DNA of 64,000 nucleotides. It comes from Streptomyces sp. ACA25 (GTDB taxonomy: Bacteria; Actinomycetota; Actinomycetes; Streptomycetales; Streptomycetaceae). The stretch is taken from positions 62,001 through 126,000 of the forward strand of contig NZ_JAQKPV010000014.1 of the NCBI RefSeq assembly GCF_028200735.1. Direction: 5' to 3'. Made by a program: the position numbers and the translations under genes. The notes under the pieces are model-generated. The model ran no database searches and was not told the DNA's origin. It saw nothing but the letters and a program-made list of their open reading frames with translations. Each line of letters begins with the position of its first letter. The stretch's first letter is position 1. Below, in pieces: positions 17,454-26,145 of this stretch.

Positions 17454-18319
17454 CCCCACGGCCCCTGATCGACGCACACCACCACGTCTGGGACCTCTCC
17501 GTGCGGGACCAGGACTGGATCACCGGCGCCGACCTGGCCCCCCTGCGGCGGGACTTCACCCTCACCGACCTGGAGCCGGAAGCCCGCGCGGCGGGCGTCA
17601 CCGGCACGGTGCTGGTGCAGACCGTCACCTCCCCCGACGAGACCCCGGAACTCCTCGCCCTGGCGGACAGCGGCGCCCTTGTCGCCGGAGTCGTGGGGTG
17701 GACCGACCTCACCTCCCCCGACATCGCGGACGCGCTGGCCGCGCTGCGGGAACTTCCTGGCGGCGAACGCCTGGTGGGCATCCGTCACCAGGTGCAGCAC
17801 GAGCCGGACCCCGGCTGGCTCGACCGCGCCGACGTGACCCGCGGGCTGACCGCGGTGGCCGCCGCGGGTCTCGCCTACGACCTGGTGATCCGGCCGCACC
17901 AGCTCCCCGCCGCTGCCCGGGCCGCGCGGCGCCACCCCCACCTCACCCTGGTCCTCGACCACCTCGGCAAGCCCCCCGTCGCCCGCGGCGAACTCACCGG
18001 CTGGGCAGGCGGCATCCGCCGGCTGGCCGCACTGCCGCACACCGTCGCCAAACTCTCCGGCCTGGTCACCGAGGCCGACTGGCACACCTGGTCCGTCGCC
18101 GATCTGCGGCCGTACACCGACACCGTGCTCGATGCCTTCGGGGCGGACCGGCTGATGTTCGGCTCCGACTGGCCGGTCTGCCGGCTCGCCGCCTCCTACC
18201 GGCAGGTCCTCGACACCGCCCGCACGCTCACCGCCGGGCTCAGCCCGGCCGAGCAGGACGCAGTCCTCGCCGGCACCGCCACCCGGGTCTACCGCCTGCG
18301 GCCCCTGCCCGGTCGCTGA
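17450..18319 (+). CDS. Amidohydrolase, probable L-fuconolactonase
   Basis: 289 residues from a GTG overlapping the upstream TGA. TIM-barrel amidohydrolase of the metal-independent COG3618 type: N-terminal LIDAHHHVWD, central LVLDHLGKPP and C-terminal FGSDWPV. These enzymes hydrolyse sugar lactones such as L-fuconolactone. It closes the operon dehydratase-SDR-AKR-lactonase. No hydrolase for the final 2,4-diketo acid and no transporter are included. Convergent with the endonuclease-like gene; a short palindrome GGACGGCCGTCC (18323-18334) follows the stop. Confidence 0.9.
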   Translation: MTPRPLIDAHHHVWDLSVRDQDWITGADLAPLRRDFTLTDLEPEARAAGVTGTVLVQTVTSPDETPELLALADSGALVAGVVGWTDLTSPDIADALAALRELPGGERLVGIRHQVQHEPDPGWLDRADVTRGLTAVAAAGLAYDLVIRPHQLPAAARAARRHPHLTLVLDHLGKPPVARGELTGWAGGIRRLAALPHTVAKLSGLVTEADWHTWSVADLRPYTDTVLDAFGADRLMFGSDWPVCRLAASYRQVLDTARTLTAGLSPAEQDAVLAGTATRVYRLRPLPGR

Positions 18320-18362
18320 CGCGGACGGCCGTCCCCGCGTGCGCAGCCGGGCAGGGCCCGGA

Positions 18363-19001
18363 TCAGGCCGCCGCGGACCTGACCTCCTCGGCGGCCTGCT
18401 TGTCGAGCGCGACCCGCACCAGGCCCGCTGCCAGCCTCGGCAGGTTCTCCCGCGACCCGGCGAGTCGCGACAGCTCCTCCGGCGAGGTGGGCAGCGCGAC
18501 GCGCTCCGCCCCGCTCTGCGCCTTGGCATCGAAGAACGGCGCGTACTCGGGCCACACCCCCTGCACCTCGCGAAGGAAGATGCGGGCGCCGGTGGGCCCC
18601 AGTCCCGGGATCTCCTGGAGCCGCTGCTCCACGTCGTCCGCTCCGCGCAGCTTCCGCAGATCACCCCGGTAACGCTCCCGCAGCAACTCGGCGCCCTCAC
18701 CCAGCATGGTCGCGGTCCGCTCGTCGTACCTGCGGTAGCCGCCCTCGCCCAGCGCGTCCACCCGCTGCTGCCAGCGGGCCTCGGCCATCCGCCCGGGTTG
18801 ACGCATGCCCGCCGCGAAGAGAGCCCGCGCGGCGGACACGGCGATGCCGGCCCGGACCGGGGCGGACAGCAGCACGGACAGCACCAGCAGTTGGTAGAGG
18901 GGCTGCGGAGTGTCACGCAGCCGGATGCCCGCCTCCGCGGCATACGTCCTGCCGCACCGGTCGAGCAGTACCCGCGCCGTTGCCTCGGTCCCTCCGGCCA
19001 T
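18363..19001 (-). CDS. HhH-GPD endonuclease-like protein
   Basis: 212 residues from the ATG behind AGAGGTGG; an upstream ATG lacks a site. A helix-hairpin-helix element is seen in LQEIPGLGPTGARIFLREV (about 140-160), similar to endonuclease III-type DNA glycosylases. The Fe-S cluster cysteines of endonuclease III are absent, and I could not place the catalytic Lys with certainty. It may be a DNA repair or structure-binding protein conserved in streptomycetes. Function is inferred from the fold only. Confidence 0.75.
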   Translation of the reverse strand: MAGGTEATARVLLDRCGRTYAAEAGIRLRDTPQPLYQLLVLSVLLSAPVRAGIAVSAARALFAAGMRQPGRMAEARWQQRVDALGEGGYRRYDERTATMLGEGAELLRERYRGDLRKLRGADDVEQRLQEIPGLGPTGARIFLREVQGVWPEYAPFFDAKAQSGAERVALPTSPEELSRLAGSRENLPRLAAGLVRVALDKQAAEEVRSAAA

Positions 19002-19058
19002 GCCACCACCTCTCGTGCGGCCGCGCCCGGTCCTCCGCGGAGCCCGCGCGCGGGGCAC

Positions 19059-19217
19059 TCAGTCCGTTTCGGGAAGCTGCTCGCGGTACTGCCTCGGCGG
19101 CCAGTACTGCCTGCCCGGCTCTCCGGCGCGCGGCTTCTCTCCGGCCCGTGAAGTCCCGGCCGCCGCCGGCTCCCCGACCCGATCGGCACCCGAACGCCGG
19201 CTACCTGTGTCGTGCAT
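19059..19217 (-). CDS. Small hypothetical protein, 52 residues
   Basis: Starts at an ATG preceded by GGAGGTGA with six bases of spacing, one of the best ribosome binding sites in the window. The product is hydrophilic (10 Arg, 7 Glu), has no Cys or membrane segment, and ends in an aromatic patch (RQYWPPRQYREQLPETD). It lies 57 bases upstream of the endonuclease-like gene on the same strand and may be co-transcribed with it. No known family recognised. Confidence 0.6.
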   Translation of the reverse strand: MHDTGSRRSGADRVGEPAAAGTSRAGEKPRAGEPGRQYWPPRQYREQLPETD

Positions 19218-19351
19218 CGCGTCTCACCTCCGCGCCACCGGTTTCCCCTGCTCGCACACCCGAAACGCGGCTGCGGCGGACTGCCGCCGGCCGGGCACCC
19301 GCCGCCTGCCGGGAAGGACCGTACGCCGACCCCGCCGGGGTCCGGGGGCGG

Positions 19352-19738
19352 TCACTGGCGCGTGGCTCCGGGCAGCCCGGCCCGGATCCGCCGCGGAGGC
19401 GTGAAGGTATGGAGGTCCAGTACGTCGGGGAGCGGGGCGACGCCCGGCCCTCCCGCCCGGACCCAGGCGGCGACGTCCTCGGTCGCTTCGGGGCTGTTGA
19501 CCAGGGCCAGCCAGACCGGCCGGGCGCCCTTCGCCCGTCCGGCGGAGGACGGCTGAACCACGATCACGTTGGCCTGGTCACAGAAGCCCAGGCACTCGGA
19601 GACGCGGACCTGCGCGTCCGCACGGAGCCGCGCGGTCTGCCCCGCGTGGTCGACGCCGGAGATCTTCGCAGTGCCGCAGCAGCAGTCCCGGCACACGGTG
19701 ATCCGGCACGGCACCGCTCGGGCGGTCTTCCTGGGCAT
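19352..19738 (-). CDS. Thioredoxin-like [2Fe-2S] ferredoxin-domain protein
   Basis: 128 residues. The cysteine pattern CRDCCCGTAK near residue 16 and CLGFCDQAN near 50 matches the thioredoxin-like [2Fe-2S] family (NuoE-type or cobalt-associated ferredoxin). A Pro-rich tail follows. The gene is preceded by a cobalamin riboswitch and by GGAGGAGGG, so it should be repressed when B12 is plentiful. In other actinomycetes such proteins accompany cobalt transport or B12 synthesis genes; here no cbt, cbi or cob gene is next to it. A role in cobalt or corrin metabolism is inferred from the riboswitch. Confidence 0.85.
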   Translation of the reverse strand: MPRKTARAVPCRITVCRDCCCGTAKISGVDHAGQTARLRADAQVRVSECLGFCDQANVIVVQPSSAGRAKGARPVWLALVNSPEATEDVAAWVRAGGPGVAPLPDVLDLHTFTPPRRIRAGLPGATRQ

Positions 19739-19774
19739 GCTGACGCACCCTCCTCCGGGGAGGTCCGCGCCCCG

Positions 19775-19965
19775 GTGTCGTTGAGGAGGCGACCGCGTGA
19801 GTCTCCTGGCTCTCGGGTCGTTGCTCGCCCCGGCCTTCCCGCTCGTCTTCGGGCAGTGGCCTGTCCGGGATCCGCTCGCCGATCACAGTGGCGGGACCGC
19901 GCCGGATTCACACCGGCTTCCTCGTTCCGCCGTCGCCTGTTCGCCCGTCATCATGACACCCCGTC
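19775..19965 (-). promoter_or_regulatory. Cobalamin (B12) riboswitch
   Basis: Read on the minus strand, the conserved core is clear: GGAAGCCGGTGTGAATCCGG, then GTCCCGCCACTGTGA, and further down the B12 box AGCCAGGAGAC (about 19813-19803). Order and spacing fit the AdoCbl riboswitch class. It ends about 40 bases before the ferredoxin-like gene's ribosome binding site. The outer ends are approximate because the P1 helix was not mapped. Confidence 0.93.
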
Positions 19966-20023
19966 GGCCGGGCCGCCACGGCACCCTCCGGTGGCCCGGC
20001 CCAGGGGGCTTGCGTCGGCGCTC

Positions 20024-21487
20024 TCAGCCGGTTCCGATCGGTACCCCGACCTCGGCGCAGGCCCGGTGCAGACAGTCTGCTGCCGCCGTCAACTGCCCGG
20101 TGTTCGCGGTGCCGGCGAAGCTCAGCCGCAGGTGGGGGGCGGGGGACTCGGCAGCGAAATACGCCCCGCCCGCGGTGACCGCCGCACCGGCACGCAGCGT
20201 CGCGGCCACGAGCTCGGCCTCGTCGGTGCCGGGCGGCAGCCGCAGCCAGAGGTGGAAACCGCCCCGCGGTGGGGACTGTCCCGGAAAGCCCCGGCGCCGC
20301 AGTTCGGAGGCCAGTGCCTCCCTGCGTTCGCGCAGCGTGCTCGCGAGCCGTCGCAGGTGGGTGCGCCAGGCAGGGCCGACGACGAGCTCCAGGGCGGTTT
20401 CCTGCAAGGGCCTGGGGACGAAGAAGCTGTCGACGATCTGGACGGAGCGGAGCCTTTCCATGGCGGGACCGCGCGCGGTGAGCGCACCGATGCGCAGGCT
20501 GGGCGAGGCGGCCTTCGTCAGCGACCGCAGATGCACCACCACGCCGTCGGTGTCCTGGGCTGCCAGGGGCGGGGGGAGCGTGGGGCAGTCGGCGTGCGCC
20601 AGTCTGCGGGCGAAGTCGTCCTCGATGACGAAGGCCCCCGCCTCCCGCGCGATCCGCAGCACCTCCCGGCTGCGCGGGGGAGAGAGCACCACGCCGGTGG
20701 GGTTCTGGAAGAGCGGCTGACAGACGAACACCCGGGCGCCGGTCGCCTGGAAGGCGTCCGCGAGCAGATCGGTGCGGACGCCTTCGTCATCGACGGGCAC
20801 GGGCACCGGACGCAGGCCGGCAGCCCGTGCGACGGCCAGCGTCCCGGGATAGGTCGGTGATTCGACGAGCACGGGGGAACCGGAGGCGGCCAGCGACCTC
20901 AGCGCGGTGGTCAGAGCATTCTGTCCGCCTCCGGTGATCAGGACGTCCGAGGCGCTGAGTGCATGGCCCGCACCGCTGATGTCCCGGGCGAACCAGGCCC
21001 TGAGCTCGGTCAGGCCCTCGAGCGGCGGACGGCTCCAGGTACCCGGCCTGCGTCCTGCCCGGGCCAGGGCGGCCGCCAGGGCACGCTCCGGCTGCAGGGA
21101 GGGGTGCAGGTAACCGCCCTTCAGATCGATGACATCGGCGGGCGGGACGGTGAGCGTGGCCAGAAGCGCGGCGGCGCTGACCTCACGTGCGCCCGGCCCG
21201 TTCCCGGCCGGGCCCGCGTCGGCACTGAGCGCGACCTCCTGCCACGAGAGATCCCCCTCCGGAAGGGGCGTGCGGTCCGTCCCGGTCTTGAAGACCCCGA
21301 CCCCCGGGCGGGAGACCACCAGGCCTTCCGAGACGAGCACGGCAATCGCCCGTGAGACCGTCACCGGACTCACTCCGTACCGCTTCACCAACACCCGACT
21401 CGACGGCAGCTTCTCATGATCCGAGTAGCGCTTGAGCGCACTGCGCAGGTCATCAGCCACCTTAGCCTCACTGCTACGATCATTCAT
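20024..21487 (-). CDS. MocR-type GntR regulator with aminotransferase domain
   Basis: 487 residues from the ATG giving MNDRSSEAKVADDL. An N-terminal GntR winged helix (LPSSRVLVKRYGVSPVTVSR, about 22-75) is joined by a linker to a fold-type I PLP aminotransferase domain (about 120-480) with QPLFQNPTGVVLSPP, an Asp in VIEDDF and the Schiff-base Lys in RSLTKAASP. MocR proteins sense PLP-linked amino compounds. The ATG overlaps the ATG of the divergent EamA transporter by two bases, so this regulator almost certainly controls that exporter. No leader is possible without entering the partner gene; a TATCTT -10-like box eight bases upstream would give a nearly leaderless mRNA. Confidence 0.92.
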   Translation of the reverse strand: MNDRSSEAKVADDLRSALKRYSDHEKLPSSRVLVKRYGVSPVTVSRAIAVLVSEGLVVSRPGVGVFKTGTDRTPLPEGDLSWQEVALSADAGPAGNGPGAREVSAAALLATLTVPPADVIDLKGGYLHPSLQPERALAAALARAGRRPGTWSRPPLEGLTELRAWFARDISGAGHALSASDVLITGGGQNALTTALRSLAASGSPVLVESPTYPGTLAVARAAGLRPVPVPVDDEGVRTDLLADAFQATGARVFVCQPLFQNPTGVVLSPPRSREVLRIAREAGAFVIEDDFARRLAHADCPTLPPPLAAQDTDGVVVHLRSLTKAASPSLRIGALTARGPAMERLRSVQIVDSFFVPRPLQETALELVVGPAWRTHLRRLASTLRERREALASELRRRGFPGQSPPRGGFHLWLRLPPGTDEAELVAATLRAGAAVTAGGAYFAAESPAPHLRLSFAGTANTGQLTAAADCLHRACAEVGVPIGTG

Positions 21488-21510
21488 GACAGTACAAGAT
21501 AGCGCTACTC
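21423..21510. promoter_or_regulatory. Overlapping divergent promoters and paired inverted repeat, MocR/EamA
   Basis: GAGTAGCGCT (21423-21432) and its exact reverse complement AGCGCTACTC (21501-21510) flank the shared start site. Between them lie TACGAT (21475-21480, plus strand, five bases before the EamA ATG) and TATCTT (21501-21496, minus strand, eight bases before the MocR ATG), both fitting the TAnnnT -10 pattern for leaderless or nearly leaderless transcripts. No convincing -35 boxes are seen. Confidence 0.5.
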
Positions 21511-22388
21511 TCGGCCGGAGAGAAACGAACAGCAGAGGCACGCTGCTGGCAGGGCTCGCGGTGGTCTCGTTCTCCGTCAGCTTTCCGGCCACTGCCTGGG
21601 CCCTCGAAGGCTTCGGTCCCTGGACAGTGACAGGCGTACGAGGGGTGCTCGCCGGACTGCTGGCGGCCGCGATGCTGCTCGCCCTCCGCATCCCGCTTCC
21701 CGGCCGTCAGCACTGGCCGGGGCTGCTGGTCGTGGCGGGCGGCTGCGTCCTCGGGTTTCCGCTGCTCACCGCACTGGCGCTGCAGACCTCCTCGACCGCC
21801 CACTCGGCGGTCGTCATCGGGGCGCTGCCGCTGGCCACCGCTGCGGTCTCCGCGGCGCTGACCGGCAAGCGTCCCTCCGGTCTCTTCTGGGGTGCCGCGC
21901 TCCTCGGCGCCGTTGCCACGGTCGCGTTCACCCTGCACCGGAGCGACGGGACCCCCACCACCGGTGACCTTTTCCTGTTCGGCGCGCTGCTGCTGTGCGC
22001 CGCCGGGTACGCGGAGGGCGGCCGCCTGGCCCGCCACATGCCGGGATGGCACGTGATCTCCTGGGCCGTCGTCGCGGCGCTGCCCTGCACCGCGCTGACC
22101 GTGCTGCTGGCGCTGCCTTGGGAACCGGTGCACCCGACCGCGAAGGCCGTGACCGGCATGGTCTACCTCGCCGCCGTGTCCCAGTTCGCCGGATTCATCG
22201 CCTGGTACCGCGGCATGGCCGTGATCGGTGTGCTGAGAGCCAGTCAGATCCAACTCGCGCAACCTCTCCTCACGCTCCTGTGGGCGGTCCTGCTGATCGG
22301 GGAAACGCTGTCCCCAAGCGCACCGGTCACCGCGCTGCTCGTCGTGGGATGCATCGCGGTGACCCAACGAGCACGCACCCATGCGTAG
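21486..22388 (+). CDS. EamA/DMT-family transporter
   Basis: 300 residues with about ten hydrophobic segments arranged as two EamA repeats (for example LLVVAGGCVLGFPLLTALAL and the second-repeat region around FAGFIAWYRGMAVIGVLRAS). The family exports amino acids, purines or other metabolites. The start MTVQDSATLG was chosen because its -10 box sits just upstream, and because MocR-EamA pairs normally sit head to head. The divergent MocR gene shares bases of the start codon. Export of an amino-acid-like compound is likely. Confidence 0.9.
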   Translation: MTVQDSATLGRRETNSRGTLLAGLAVVSFSVSFPATAWALEGFGPWTVTGVRGVLAGLLAAAMLLALRIPLPGRQHWPGLLVVAGGCVLGFPLLTALALQTSSTAHSAVVIGALPLATAAVSAALTGKRPSGLFWGAALLGAVATVAFTLHRSDGTPTTGDLFLFGALLLCAAGYAEGGRLARHMPGWHVISWAVVAALPCTALTVLLALPWEPVHPTAKAVTGMVYLAAVSQFAGFIAWYRGMAVIGVLRASQIQLAQPLLTLLWAVLLIGETLSPSAPVTALLVVGCIAVTQRARTHA

Positions 22389-22832
22389 CCGGGCTTCCAT
22401 GGGCCGACGCACCTACGCGCGGCCTCGGGTGGAGGCCGGGACGCGGCCCGCCCACCGGACGGCTTGTCGGCTTCCGGCCGGTGGACGGGCCTCTGTCAGC
22501 GGGCCATGCAGCTTCCCAGGACGGAATGGGCAGCGGCCTGTGCTGGAGGCGCCGGCGTGATGGTGGACGCCAGGAGAACTGCAGTGCCCATGAGGAGAAT
22601 TCTGCCGCATATGCGCGCCATCGATGTGTTCCTTGCGGGTTGTGTGAAAGGACTTCGGACGGCGGAGTCTGTCACTCCGCCGCAAGATCATCCTCGAACA
22701 CAAGTCGCCGTGCAAGCTAGCGATCGTGGAACACAGTTTCGTTACGTCAGGTGCATGGCAGGTGTGGCTGCCCGCGTTCCCGGGATTCCGGGTGAACCAG
22801 AGCCATGGTGAACATGTCAAACTGCTGTGAGG
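22389..22832. other. Intergenic stretch with lowered GC between convergent genes
   Basis: About 440 bases between the EamA and SARP stops. Apart from the hairpin at its left end I see nothing I can name. Open frames exist on both strands but have no family signature or ribosome binding site. From about 22560 to 22800 the base composition is clearly less GC-rich than the neighbouring genes. Confidence 0.5.
22420..22438 (+). terminator. Hairpin after the EamA gene
   Basis: CGGCCTC and GAGGCCG form a 7-bp stem with a GGGTG loop, 31 bases after the stop codon. Confidence 0.45.
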
Positions 22833-25800
22833 TCAATCCGCGGCGTTGAGCCTTTGTGTGATCTGCCGGGCCTGACGGCGGAGGGCAGCCGCTTCCGAGG
22901 GGGACGCCTCGCTCTCCCGTAAATCGGCCATTGCCAGCAGGGTCGCCGCCTGCTCCGCCGGGGCGTGGATCTCGCGGGCAAGGGTGAGGCTCTCCCGCAG
23001 ATGCCGGCCGGCCTGTTGGCTGTGGCCCGTGTGCAGTTCGGCAAGGCCCAGCGAGCGGAGCGCCTGTACCTGCTCATTGGCCGCGCCGATCTGCTGAGCC
23101 AGTTCGAGGGCTGCCGAGTGGTGGGGCAGGGACTCCTCGTGGCGGGCCGTCTGCTGAAGGGCGAGGCCGTACCCGTTCAGGGCGATGGATTCGTTTCGCT
23201 TGTCACCGACGGCCCGGAGGGCGGGCAACAGCTCCCGAAAATGGTGCAGGGCTTCTGCTGATTTTCCGCAGGCTGCCAGGGAGCACGCGAGATTCATGCG
23301 GAGAATGGCTTCGTCGGAACGGCTGCCGGACCGCCGGCAAAGGGTGAGCGCCTGCTGGTACGAACTCACGGATTCCGCGGGTTTTCCCATCTTCTGTCGG
23401 GTTTCCCCTACGTTGTTCAGTGCCATGTACTCCCCGAGGGGATCTCCTGTTGTCCGGAAACCACGGATTGCTTCGGAGAAATGCTCGAGAGCGCTCGTGT
23501 GCTGCCCGGTATGGAGCAGTATCATCCCCATCAAATTCTGGCTTCGTGCTTGCTGCAGACGGTGGGGGGAACGCATGCGGAGGCGGAGTACCCGGCGCTG
23601 AATCGGCAGCGCTCCGAAGTAGTCACCCGTGGACCACAGAATATGAGCGGTCTGGTGCAGCGCCTCCGCCTGCACCTCGGCATCACCGAGGAGGCGAGCC
23701 AACTCGTGGGCGCGGCGGGCGGCCTCCATGCCCGAGCTGTACTCGCTGGCGGAGCAGAGAACAGCGCTCAGGTCGAGCAGCGCGCGGGCTTCCGCTCCCT
23801 GGTCGCCGATCGCACGCCAGTGGGACACTGCCTCGCGCAGTGCTGACTGCATCGCCACCGCATGTCCCTCGGACACCAGGAGGCCGGCGAGCGTGTGGCA
23901 GAGCAGGGCCGAGAGACGGGGGAAGCCGTGCGCCCGGCCGTACTGCACGGCATGGATGAGGTTGGCGGCTTCGGTGACGAACCAGGCCTGTGGGTCAGTG
24001 GGGGCGTCTGCCCGGCCCCCGCGCTCCGCGGGGTGGCCTTCTTCTTCCGGGAGGGGGCCGCCGGGGACCGGAAGCCGGCAACGGTGCGGGTGCACCTGCC
24101 GGTCAGCGTGGTCCGCCTGGAGGAGGTAGCAGGTGAGGAGGCGTTCCACCGCCGCGCGCTGGGCTTCCGCTGCGTCTTCGGCTGTCGTGAGTGTCCGGGC
24201 GTACTCGCGCAACAAGTCGTGCATGCCGTAGCGCTCGGGGGAGGGCTCGAACAGGAGGTGGAGGTTCAGCAGTTCCTCCAGGACACGCTCGGTCAGGTCC
24301 GGAGCGAGGCCGGTGAGCGCGGCTGCGGCAGCCGGTCCGAACTCCGCTCCCGTGTGCAGGGCGAGGTGTCGGAACGCCGTCTGCTGGCCGTTGGTCAGAG
24401 ACCGGTAGGACAGCTCGAACGCCCGGGCGACATCCCGGTCCTCCGTGCGCATCTCCATGAGTATTCCGTTGCTGTGCGACAGCCGCTCGATCAGGTGGGC
24501 AGCGCTCCAGGAGGGCCGGCTGTTGAAACGGCTGGAGAGGATCTCTATCGCCAGGGGCAGACGGCCGCAGAGACGGACGATTTCCGCCGCCTCGGTATCG
24601 GTGGGTGAACGATCCGGGCCGACCCGCTGGCGGAAGAGTGCGACAGCGTCGTCCATCGGAAGCACATCCAGCGAAAGCGGGCGAACGCCGGGTATCGCGG
24701 TCAGCCGCCGCCTACTCGTGATCATGAATAAGGAGGGCGATGAGCTGGGCAGCAACGGCTGAACCTGCTCCGGACCGGTGGCGTTGTCGAGAATGATCAA
24801 GGCGCGGCGGTCAGCCATCAGTGTCCGCCACTGTGCAGTCAACTCCTCGGCCTGCCGGGGCATTCGGGCCGCGGGCACACCGAACCGGAGCAGGAGTTCG
24901 GTGAGCGCGGATTCCGTCGTGAGCGGTTCCTGGTACGGCGTGTGGGCGCCCAGGTCGACCAGGATCCGGCCGTCGGGGTAGCGCTCTGCGAGCTGATGCG
25001 CCGTGTGGACAGCCAGCGAGGTCTTCCCCACGCCGGGCATCCCGTCGATGGCTTCGAGCGCGACGACGGAAGGGGCCCGGCCCGCGGGACGGGACAGCTG
25101 CCCGGTCAGGCGCGCGATCTCGGCTCGGCGGCCCACCCACGGTACGTCGCGCGGCAGGTTGTCAGGGCTCGGTACGGGACCGTCCGCCTGCCGTGGCGAA
25201 ACGGTGGACGCTTCCAGAAGATCGGTGACGGGCTCCCCGCGCAGGATTCCGTGCTGGATGCGACGCAGTCGCTCACCCAGCCCGGTGCCGGCCGATTCCC
25301 GCAGCCGGTGTGCCGCGGCATGCAGCAGCTCCGCCGCCTCGGTTGTCCGGCCGTCACCGTAGAGGGCCAGCGTTCTGTGCTCTGTCAGCGCCTCGTTGTC
25401 CGGGTGCCTCCCGGCCGGCAACGAGAGCTCCGAGATCACCTCGGCGAAGCGGCGCAGCCGGAGACCGATCCCGGCCCGCAGCAACGCGGCGGCGAGTCTC
25501 CGCTCCTCGAGCAGGCTCCGCACCTGCTCGGCCCACTCGCCGGACACGCCGGTGAGCGGGGTACCGCGCCAGAGCTCTGCCGCTCGGTCCAGCAGCAGCA
25601 GGGCCTGCGGGTCGTTGCCGCGCTCCGTGAGCGCGCGCGCCTCGTTCACCAGGGAGAAGTAGCGGCGGGCATCAATCAGCTCGGGGGCGGCCTGCAGCGT
25701 GTACGTTCCGGTGCGCCCGGTCACCTTCGGGGCATCGTGGCCCGCGAGATCCGTCATCGCCGCACGGAGGCGTGAGACGTAGGTCTGGATGTTCTCGGCC

Positions 25801-25985
25801 GGATGAAGGGGAGTGTCGTCGTCATGCCAGACGCGGTGGATCAGTCTGCCGGTGCCGACCGATCGTCCGGCGTCCCAGGCCAGGGAGGCCAGGACCGTGC
25901 GGGCCTTGGCGGAGCCCAGCGTGCTGTGGCGGCTGCCTGCCCGTAGCTCGATCGGTCCGAGTATCAGTATGTCGAGCCCCGCCAT
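22833..25985 (-). CDS. SARP-type regulator with NB-ARC ATPase and TPR domains
   Basis: 1050 residues from ATG MAGLDILILGP, chosen because GGGAGGGC lies just upstream. Order: OmpR-like winged helix (about 1-95), bacterial transcriptional activation domain (about 100-250), an NB-ARC STAND ATPase with Walker A GMPGVGKTS (about 315-325) and Walker B ALIILDN, then an alpha-helical TPR array to the C-terminus (about 640-1040). Large SARPs of this AfsR class activate secondary metabolism or stress genes after sensing an unknown signal through the ATPase-TPR part. Divergent from a second STAND-TPR protein that has no DNA-binding domain. No biosynthetic cluster is obvious nearby. Confidence 0.93.
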   Translation of the reverse strand: MAGLDILILGPIELRAGSRHSTLGSAKARTVLASLAWDAGRSVGTGRLIHRVWHDDDTPLHPAENIQTYVSRLRAAMTDLAGHDAPKVTGRTGTYTLQAAPELIDARRYFSLVNEARALTERGNDPQALLLLDRAAELWRGTPLTGVSGEWAEQVRSLLEERRLAAALLRAGIGLRLRRFAEVISELSLPAGRHPDNEALTEHRTLALYGDGRTTEAAELLHAAAHRLRESAGTGLGERLRRIQHGILRGEPVTDLLEASTVSPRQADGPVPSPDNLPRDVPWVGRRAEIARLTGQLSRPAGRAPSVVALEAIDGMPGVGKTSLAVHTAHQLAERYPDGRILVDLGAHTPYQEPLTTESALTELLLRFGVPAARMPRQAEELTAQWRTLMADRRALIILDNATGPEQVQPLLPSSSPSLFMITSRRRLTAIPGVRPLSLDVLPMDDAVALFRQRVGPDRSPTDTEAAEIVRLCGRLPLAIEILSSRFNSRPSWSAAHLIERLSHSNGILMEMRTEDRDVARAFELSYRSLTNGQQTAFRHLALHTGAEFGPAAAAALTGLAPDLTERVLEELLNLHLLFEPSPERYGMHDLLREYARTLTTAEDAAEAQRAAVERLLTCYLLQADHADRQVHPHRCRLPVPGGPLPEEEGHPAERGGRADAPTDPQAWFVTEAANLIHAVQYGRAHGFPRLSALLCHTLAGLLVSEGHAVAMQSALREAVSHWRAIGDQGAEARALLDLSAVLCSASEYSSGMEAARRAHELARLLGDAEVQAEALHQTAHILWSTGDYFGALPIQRRVLRLRMRSPHRLQQARSQNLMGMILLHTGQHTSALEHFSEAIRGFRTTGDPLGEYMALNNVGETRQKMGKPAESVSSYQQALTLCRRSGSRSDEAILRMNLACSLAACGKSAEALHHFRELLPALRAVGDKRNESIALNGYGLALQQTARHEESLPHHSAALELAQQIGAANEQVQALRSLGLAELHTGHSQQAGRHLRESLTLAREIHAPAEQAATLLAMADLRESEASPSEAAALRRQARQITQRLNAAD

Positions 25986-26015
25986 ACGCCCTCCCGCCCC
26001 ACGCCTGTGCCCGCG

Positions 26016-26048
26016 GTTGAGCATGGCCCTATCCGTTGATCGTTGAAC
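26016..26048. promoter_or_regulatory. GTTGANC heptamers between SARP and STAND genes
   Basis: GTTGAGC (26016-26022), GTTGATC (26035-26041) and GTTGAAC (26042-26048) lie in the divergent promoter region. SARPs bind direct heptamer repeats, normally with 11-base periodicity; the spacing here is 19 and 7, so this is only suggestive. Confidence 0.25.
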
Positions 26049-26145
26049 GGCAAGTCGGACAGGACGGCCGAAATCATTCGTTCGCCGGAGGAAGCGATCA
26101 GGGTGGTCTCCGGATGGGTAGGGGTGACACCCGGAGAGCTGTCAC

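Noticed and set aside
22413..22820. Small open frames of about 115-135 codons on both strands after the EamA gene
   Set aside because: No ribosome binding site, no family features, and they mutually overlap; treated as intergenic.
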